Shown one piece after another: positions 5,991-9,254 of a DNA stretch of 9,254 nucleotides. The stretch lies in assembly GCA_003132865.1 (NCBI GenBank), contig PKYZ01000936.1, positions 1 through 9,254 on the forward strand, in the 5' to 3' direction. The notes under the pieces are model-generated. The model did no database searches. It saw only the letters and a program-made list of their open reading frames with translations, and was not told where the DNA came from. Position 1 is the first letter of the stretch; each line of letters opens with the position of its first letter. The DNA comes from Bryobacterales bacterium. GTDB lineage: Bacteria; Acidobacteriota; Terriglobia; Bryobacterales; Bryobacteraceae. The position numbers and the translations under genes were made by a program.

Positions 5991-7495
5991 GCGCGCCTGG
6001 CCAGCAGCCCGAGTTGTTCCTGGCGATGGATGGGGGCGCCTACACCGCACGACTTGCGCCGATACCAGAGCTGCCCCCGGAGGATGGCTACCTCACCATC
6101 ACCAAAAACAACCTCAACACCATCGCGCGCCGCATCACGCCGCTGGATGTCTTGATCCTCCAGCGCGTGGCCTGCCGCACCACATCGGCGCGCAGACTGC
6201 ACCGGGGTGGCCCACGGCCGCGTTTCGGAGATGTCAGCATCACCGAGTTGCAGCAGTTCACCGGCGCCAGCGTGCGCGTCCTGTGCGCGCGTCTCGCACA
6301 CCTGGAAAAGATCGAGTACCTCGGACGGGAGCGCCCCGACGCCAAAACCCACCGCGGCGGCATGCGCGTGCTGGTCGCGAACTTCCGCAAACAACCCCTG
6401 ATCCAACCGAAGGCGCCTAAGCACCGCGTCCGCACCGCGGCCGTCCTGGGGCCGCGCGAGGAGGCGCGCTCCGCCAAACCGCCGTTACGCAGCCATCCGC
6501 ACAACCCGACGCGCCCGCTATGGCGAATAGCAGGGCGAATAGTTTTCACCGAGGAAGCAAAACTGGCATATTGCAAGCGCTGGCTAAATCCCAGCAACCA
6601 CATGCAGTTGCAGGACAGGCATCTGTGCCTGAGGATGCACAACAGCCGGTATTGCAGCCCGTGGCCGCTCCCCCCGCCGCGCGCCCCATGCAAAACTTCT
6701 CCCCTGTGGATGCCGAAGTTTTGCGCGCCCAGGGGTTAACTTCTGCCACCTGCTGTCCATACGGGTGGGTCTGTCCCGTGATGTGATTGACGGGCCTTCC
6801 GAGGGGTCTGCTTTACAGAATCAGACTCATACTCAGAAAACCCCCACTGTAGGTAGGTCGGTACAGCAGCCAACACCGACCGACCGACCCAAGCACCCTC
6901 CGGTTCGGAGCAGGCCCCAGATTTCGGACTGGACCCGGTATTAGCGGCCATCGCGGCAGCCATCCCAGAGAAGCTCTGCGAGGTGTTGGGGGACTTGCCC
7001 AGCCGCGCGCTGCTGGAGCGCATTCGAGACGGTCTTGCCGGCGCGCCCCCGGAGGGGCTCACCCGCGCCATCTACCGGGCGTGGAAGCGCATTACCTCGC
7101 TGGGGATGCTTGCGAGAGAAACGGCAAAGGGGCGCATCGAAGGTTTGGCGGCCGACGCGGGTGCCGCGTGGCGGAAGTCGCAAAAATCCGCAGCTCCGCG
7201 CCCCCCGACCGAAGCGACGCGGCAGCAAGAAGACGAGCTGCGCGCCCTGGTGCTCGAATACGAGTACTTCCGCGAACAGGAAGCATGGGCTCTATTCGAG
7301 GCGCTCGGCAGTGACGCGCTGGAAGCCCGCCGCGCGGAAAAGCGCACCTATCTAAAAGGGCAGGGCCGCTGGGACCGTATCGCACCCGATGTACGCATCC
7401 GAGAGGTTGACGATCTGATTCGACTGGATCTCGTCAAGGGGGTCGCGCCGTTCGAGGAGTGGCTGAAATGGAAACGGGAGGCCGAGACGCCATGA
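5987..7495 (+). pseudogene. Large two-domain winged-helix protein, needs three frame corrections
   Basis: ATG 5987 overlaps the previous stop. Residues about 45-115 form a second winged-helix domain (ITPLDVLILQRVACRTTSAR, FGDVSITELQQFTGASVRVL, ARLAHLEKIEYLGRER), followed by a basic stretch. Between about 6430 and 6520 the plausible coding frame moves by -1 into a Pro/Ala/Gln-rich linker (SQQPHAVAGQASVPEDAQQP), again at about 6730-6780 into sequence ending VGRSVQQPTPTDRP, and again between 6857 and 6944 into a helical C-terminal domain (DPVLAAIAAAIPEKLCEVLG, LEYEYFREQEAWALFEALGS, EEWLKWKRE) ending at 7495. Three one-base losses would restore one protein of about 503 residues, and the middle segment is the least certain. 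The ATG of the next gene overlaps its stop. Role unknown; position suggests replication or maintenance. Confidence 0.5.
6874..6891 (+). repeat. Short tetranucleotide repeat near a frame change
   Basis: ACCGACCGACCGACCC consists of about three to four CCGA units. It pairs imperfectly with GGTAGGTCGGT upstream (stem of seven perfect pairs, then mismatches, 12-base loop). It lies where the coding frame must change by -1, which loss of one four-base unit would produce exactly. Confidence 0.5.
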
Positions 7496-7704
7496 CCATC
7501 GAATTCGGCAAGTTCAAAGGGAAAGACATCCGCGAGGTGCCCCTCGATTACCTGAACTGACTGGCCGACTCCAACCGCAACAACCTGGCGCAAGTGGGGA
7601 ATGAGATCCAGCGCCGGGAGTTGGGCACGGCACGGGAGAAGCTCGAAAAGGAACGCCGGCGCTTCGACGACGCGCGCGCGGCCTGCATGCAGAGCGAAGG
7701 GTGA
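7492..7704 (+). pseudogene. DUF3820-like small protein with TGA in place of a conserved Trp
   Basis: ATG 7492 overlaps the previous stop (ATGA). The product reads MTIEFGKFKGKDIREVPLDYLN, then TGA at 7558-7560, then LADSNRNNLAQVGNEIQRRE and a charged coiled tail to the stop at 7702-7704 (71 codons including the terminator). The family, sometimes labelled a putative quorum-sensing-regulated virulence factor, typically has FGKYKG...VP..YL.WL, so the stop replaces the expected Trp (TGG to TGA) and the frame continues sensibly after it. TGA is used as a normal stop by several neighbours, so a nonsense substitution is the simplest reading. Function in mobile elements is not established. Confidence 0.6.
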
Positions 7705-7705
7705 A

Positions 7706-7954
7706 ATGACGCCTGATGGCCCGTTGCCGGACGAAATCCGCGCCGCGCTCGACGAACTGGCCCAGCATGGCATCTTGCGCTGGGAACCACACGCCGAAGG
7801 AGTGATGACCCAATTACTTCCTCTGGCGCCTGGAGAGGGCACCCGGTTATTCCCGCTGCTAAGTCCCGAGGCCAAACGTGTGTGGCGGGCGCTCGTCGAC
7901 GTGAACCAGACCCTGCAGCGCCTAAACCGGGCCACACAAGCGGAGCTCAACTGA
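7706..7954 (+). CDS. Hypothetical protein, 82 aa
   Basis: ATG 7706 follows the previous stop by one base, with GCGAAGGG just upstream as a ribosome binding site. The protein is acidic and helical in its first half (PLPDEIRAALDELAQHGILR), has a central WEPHAEGVMTQLLPL stretch, and ends in a helix rich in Gln, Arg and Leu (VWRALVDVNQTLQRLN). The start MTPDGPLPDEIRAAL was chosen over an in-frame ATG at 7601 because the longer form overlaps the preceding gene. Its TGA stop overlaps the next ATG (TGATG). I do not recognise a family. Confidence 0.55.
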   Translation: MTPDGPLPDEIRAALDELAQHGILRWEPHAEGVMTQLLPLAPGEGTRLFPLLSPEAKRVWRALVDVNQTLQRLNRATQAELN

Positions 7955-8073
7955 TGCCCGACTTCTACGGCTACCACTGGCGCCGCGTCATCCGGCCGCG
8001 CGATGGCCATACCAGGCGAATGGTGGAGTGGACCGTTGCACATGCGCGCGGGGCCGGGCGCTGGCACGGCTGA
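7954..8073 (+). CDS. Small basic aromatic protein, 39 aa
   Basis: The start overlaps the preceding stop (TGATG at 7953), and the stop TGA at 8071-8073 sits in a second TGATG, so this small ORF is bracketed by coupling junctions. The product MPDFYGYHWRRVIRPRDGHT ... VEWTVAHARGAGRWHG is rich in Arg, His and Trp with almost no hydrophobic core, so it may be a nucleic-acid-binding peptide or one needing a partner. The coupling is the main evidence that it is a gene. An alternative is that it is part of a frameshifted longer protein. Confidence 0.45.
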   Translation: MPDFYGYHWRRVIRPRDGHTRRMVEWTVAHARGAGRWHG

Positions 8074-8647
8074 TGTAAGTCGCGGCCGGCGCCGCGACGA
8101 CGTCCCCGGCGTCGAATCTGTCTTGGTATCGCTAGCTGTCGAGGAGTTCGCTTGCGTTGATGCCTCATTACGGCGCCCAAGCGAGCGACGTGGCCGCTTG
8201 GCGGTTGCGCGCCAGCTTCAGGAGTTTGTGTGCGATCCAGAGGAACTGGCATGGCTGGTACGCGAAGCGCCGCTTCGCTATCCGGCTTGGCCCGGCATAC
8301 GCGAGATCCGCGCTCTATACTGTGGCAGGTTTAGCCCACGCGACGGCGTAGTGGTGGCCTCCCGGGTCTACGAGGACGGGATCATTCCGGGTGTTGTGGA
8401 TCCACCTCACCTGATCGCTGACGGTCGGCACGGAGCACTGATCTCCGCCAATCCCGGCGATGCCCTTATGGTGCGCATGCTAGCCGACGCGATGCCGCCC
8501 CCAGCGGCGCCGCGCAAGCCTCCGAAATCGGCCACGCCGAAACCAAAGCTTCCCACCCAGGAAGAGATCGACCGCATCAAGGAAGAGCAGCGGCAGAATC
8601 AGAAACGCGATAAGGCCGGTGGAGAGCCGCCGGGTGACGAGGCATAA
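8003..8647 (+). CDS. Hypothetical protein with Lys/Pro-rich tail, start uncertain
   Basis: The frame is open from ATG 8003 to TAA 8645-8647 (214 residues), but only the part after about 8120 looks like a domain: FACVDASLRRPSERRGRLAV, RQLQEFVCDPEELAWLVREA, YPAWPGIREIRALYCGRFSP. A Pro/Lys linker and a charged helix (QEEIDRIKEEQRQNQKRDKA) follow. The first 25 residues from ATG 8003 are the out-of-frame shadow of the preceding small ORF. The coupled start is more likely ATG 8073 in the TGATG junction; there the next codon is TAA, and the frame reading VAAGAATTSPASNL would join the listed frame after a one-base loss near 8120. A single base lost directly after ATG 8073 is an alternative. The family is unknown. 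It probably ends the coupled chain. Confidence 0.5.
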   Translation: MAIPGEWWSGPLHMRAGPGAGTADVSRGRRRDDVPGVESVLVSLAVEEFACVDASLRRPSERRGRLAVARQLQEFVCDPEELAWLVREAPLRYPAWPGIREIRALYCGRFSPRDGVVVASRVYEDGIIPGVVDPPHLIADGRHGALISANPGDALMVRMLADAMPPPAAPRKPPKSATPKPKLPTQEEIDRIKEEQRQNQKRDKAGGEPPGDEA

Positions 8648-8823
8648 GCAGCGAATCGACCAAGCGTGCTCAGCAGGGCCTGGAGACGCACCTCAACCAC
8701 TTGGCGCGGACGCGGTACCTAGAGCTGATGGCTAGCCAACTGCGCGACCGCGGCTCGCGGATCTTCACTAGCTCGTCGGAGCTGCGCAGCCGTCGTGCGC
8801 ATCAGAAAGCCTTCCACTATCCT
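8644..8823 (+). pseudogene. Small ORF that may have lost its start codon
   Basis: From 8644 the frame reads ATA, then SSESTKRAQQGLETHLNHLA, RTRYLELMASQLRDRGSRIF and TSSSELRSRRAHQKAF, a plausible charged helical protein, then continues only as antisense of the - strand gene. ATA overlaps the preceding TAA exactly where an ATGA junction would be expected in this chain; one G-to-A change would turn TGA/ATG into TAA/ATA. Internal starts ATG 8728 or TTG 8698 could still be used. No terminator or other gene is visible between 8648 and 8823. The true 3' end is unclear. Confidence 0.3.
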
Positions 8824-9036
8824 TCACAGCTTCTTGTTCTCCCTCGTTTTCCCCCACCGCGCCGCCGCGGCCTTGCGCGCGATCTCGCGCCGGCGCTTTG
8901 GTGTGAGGTTGGCGGCTCGCGCCTTGCCCCCCACCAAGCCGCCCTTGCGCGCGCATTCCTGTCGTTCCGCGGCCGTCATCGATGCGGCTCTGAGCTTTGC
9001 CAAGGCCACCGCCGCGGGGTTCTTCTTCGTTGCCAC
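8824..9036 (-). CDS. Short basic protein with a twofold KGG-like repeat, 70 aa
   Basis: Reads VATKKNPAAVALAKLRAA from GTG 9036, then two similar blocks of about 20 residues: MTAAERQECARKGGLVGGKA and LTPKRRREIARKAAAARWGK, ending TRENKKL. It is rich in Ala, Lys, Arg and Gly, suggesting a small nucleic-acid-binding or histone-like protein; the ARKGG/GGKA pattern loosely recalls KGG-repeat proteins. The GTG start was chosen because the repeat block begins here and a perfect TATAAT lies just upstream; the longer reading to 9198 has unrelated, hydrophobic sequence. It is the only convincing - strand gene and runs towards the + strand chain. Function unknown. Confidence 0.6.
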   Translation of the reverse strand: MATKKNPAAVALAKLRAASMTAAERQECARKGGLVGGKARAANLTPKRRREIARKAAAARWGKTRENKKL

Positions 9037-9042
9037 ACTCCA

Positions 9043-9071
9043 ATTATACACGAGCTTAACTAGCGCAAGTA
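9043..9071 (-). promoter_or_regulatory. Promoter of the - strand gene, probably leaderless
   Basis: On the - strand TATAAT (9043-9048) is a perfect -10 box. A weak -35 candidate TACTTG lies 17 bases upstream. The GTG start at 9036 is seven bases after the -10 box, so transcription would begin at or next to the start codon, giving a leaderless message. Confidence 0.5.
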
Positions 9072-9109
9072 TAGTACGAATTCCCTGGCTGCAGTAAGTA
9101 CTTTTCCGG

Positions 9110-9138
9110 TTGCTTTTCTTGCGGAAGTCATGCATATT
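9110..9138 (+). promoter_or_regulatory. Weak sigma-70-like promoter candidate for the rightmost gene
   Basis: TTGCTT (9110-9115) and CATATT (9133-9138) are separated by 17 bases, about 50 bases upstream of ATG 9188. The match to consensus is modest and no conserved operator is visible. The 9049-9187 interval would carry two divergent promoters. Confidence 0.3.
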
Positions 9139-9187
9139 GAAAGTGCGAGCAAAAGTCGCTGAGACTCTAAAGCGCGAAAGGAAAACA

Positions 9188-9254
9188 ATGAGCAGCATGT
9201 GGACGGCGGTCTCCGACCTGGACTACTACGACCAGTTCAACCCGGAGCCGCCCG
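9188..9254 (+). CDS. Unknown protein, amino-terminal fragment cut by the window edge
   Basis: ATG 9188 follows a clear ribosome binding site (AAAGGA at 9177-9182) and opens MSSMWTAVSDLDYYDQFNPE before the window ends. It is acidic and aromatic. Too little is visible to assign a family. It is transcribed divergently from the short basic protein at 8824-9036. Confidence 0.6.
   Translation, partial: MSSMWTAVSDLDYYDQFNPEPP

Noticed and set aside
6835..6846. Programmed -1 frameshift at the AAAACCCCC run
   Set aside because: The codon phasing does not form a standard slippery heptamer, and the -1 frame meets a stop at 6854-6856 soon after, so the frame change must be further downstream.
7492..7704. 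Reassignment of TGA to Trp or selenocysteine
   Set aside because: TGA ends the excisionase, initiator, 5688 and 7706 genes normally, and no insertion-type hairpin stands out after the codon.
7348..8067. 239-residue antisense ORF
   Set aside because: It lies opposite a chain of + strand genes with overlapping starts and stops and ribosome binding sites. Its composition (many Pro, Ser, Arg, Cys) is that of a GC-rich shadow frame.
9078..9094. GAATTC and CTGCAG close together, suggesting a cloning polylinker
   Set aside because: The intervening bases do not match a common polylinker and the flanks are ordinary; a chance pair of sites is enough.

Overview
This GC-rich window is dense with short, tightly packed genes, nearly all on the + strand. 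It looks like accessory mobile DNA from a soil-type bacterium. The tyrosine integrase (box II reading FQVLRRTH and DQRGHGIGVAIDVYT) and the replication-type winged-helix protein that opens NPFRLFTGIFIPEAMVRY resemble proteins I associate with integrated elements of Acidobacteriota (Terriglobia). That assignment is recalled family resemblance, not a search result.

Layout. (1) 1-1710: three small cargo genes in tandem: an unknown 94-residue protein, a membrane-anchored protein and a secreted beta-rich protein. The last two are broken by one-base lesions. (2) 1795-3908: an integration module made of an orphan beta-class DNA methyltransferase (frameshifted), an excisionase-like helix-turn-helix protein and a tyrosine integrase. 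(3) 3909-4215: a non-coding stretch holding the 3' part of a tRNA-Gly(CCC) gene (the probable attachment site), an 8-bp tandem repeat, a 17-bp palindrome and a strong hairpin. (4) 4216-8647: a chain of genes joined by ATGA, GTGA or TGATG stop/start overlaps. It begins with a lambda-O-like initiator candidate carrying direct repeats, continues with two more winged-helix proteins, then a small DUF3820-like protein and several unknown small proteins. (5) 8648-9254: a possible decayed small gene, a short basic protein on the - strand with a probable leaderless promoter, and the start of a + strand gene cut by the window edge.

The most interesting points are these. The tRNA fragment is oriented so that element-type genes flank it on both sides, which is expected of an attP (circular form) or a tandem junction rather than a simple attL or attR. 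A 347-bp non-autonomous insertion-like element with 39-bp terminal inverted repeats and a series of internal hairpins lies inside the coupled gene chain. The initiator candidate has iteron-like direct repeats within its own gene. The chain of three consecutive winged-helix genes plus coupled orphan small ORFs is a candidate undescribed replication or maintenance module.

A caution applies throughout. At least five genes need one-base frame corrections, mostly single-base deletions, one gene has TGA where Trp is expected, and one small gene may have lost its start codon. This could be real decay of a mobile element or uncorrected long-read indels. The sequence alone cannot decide.
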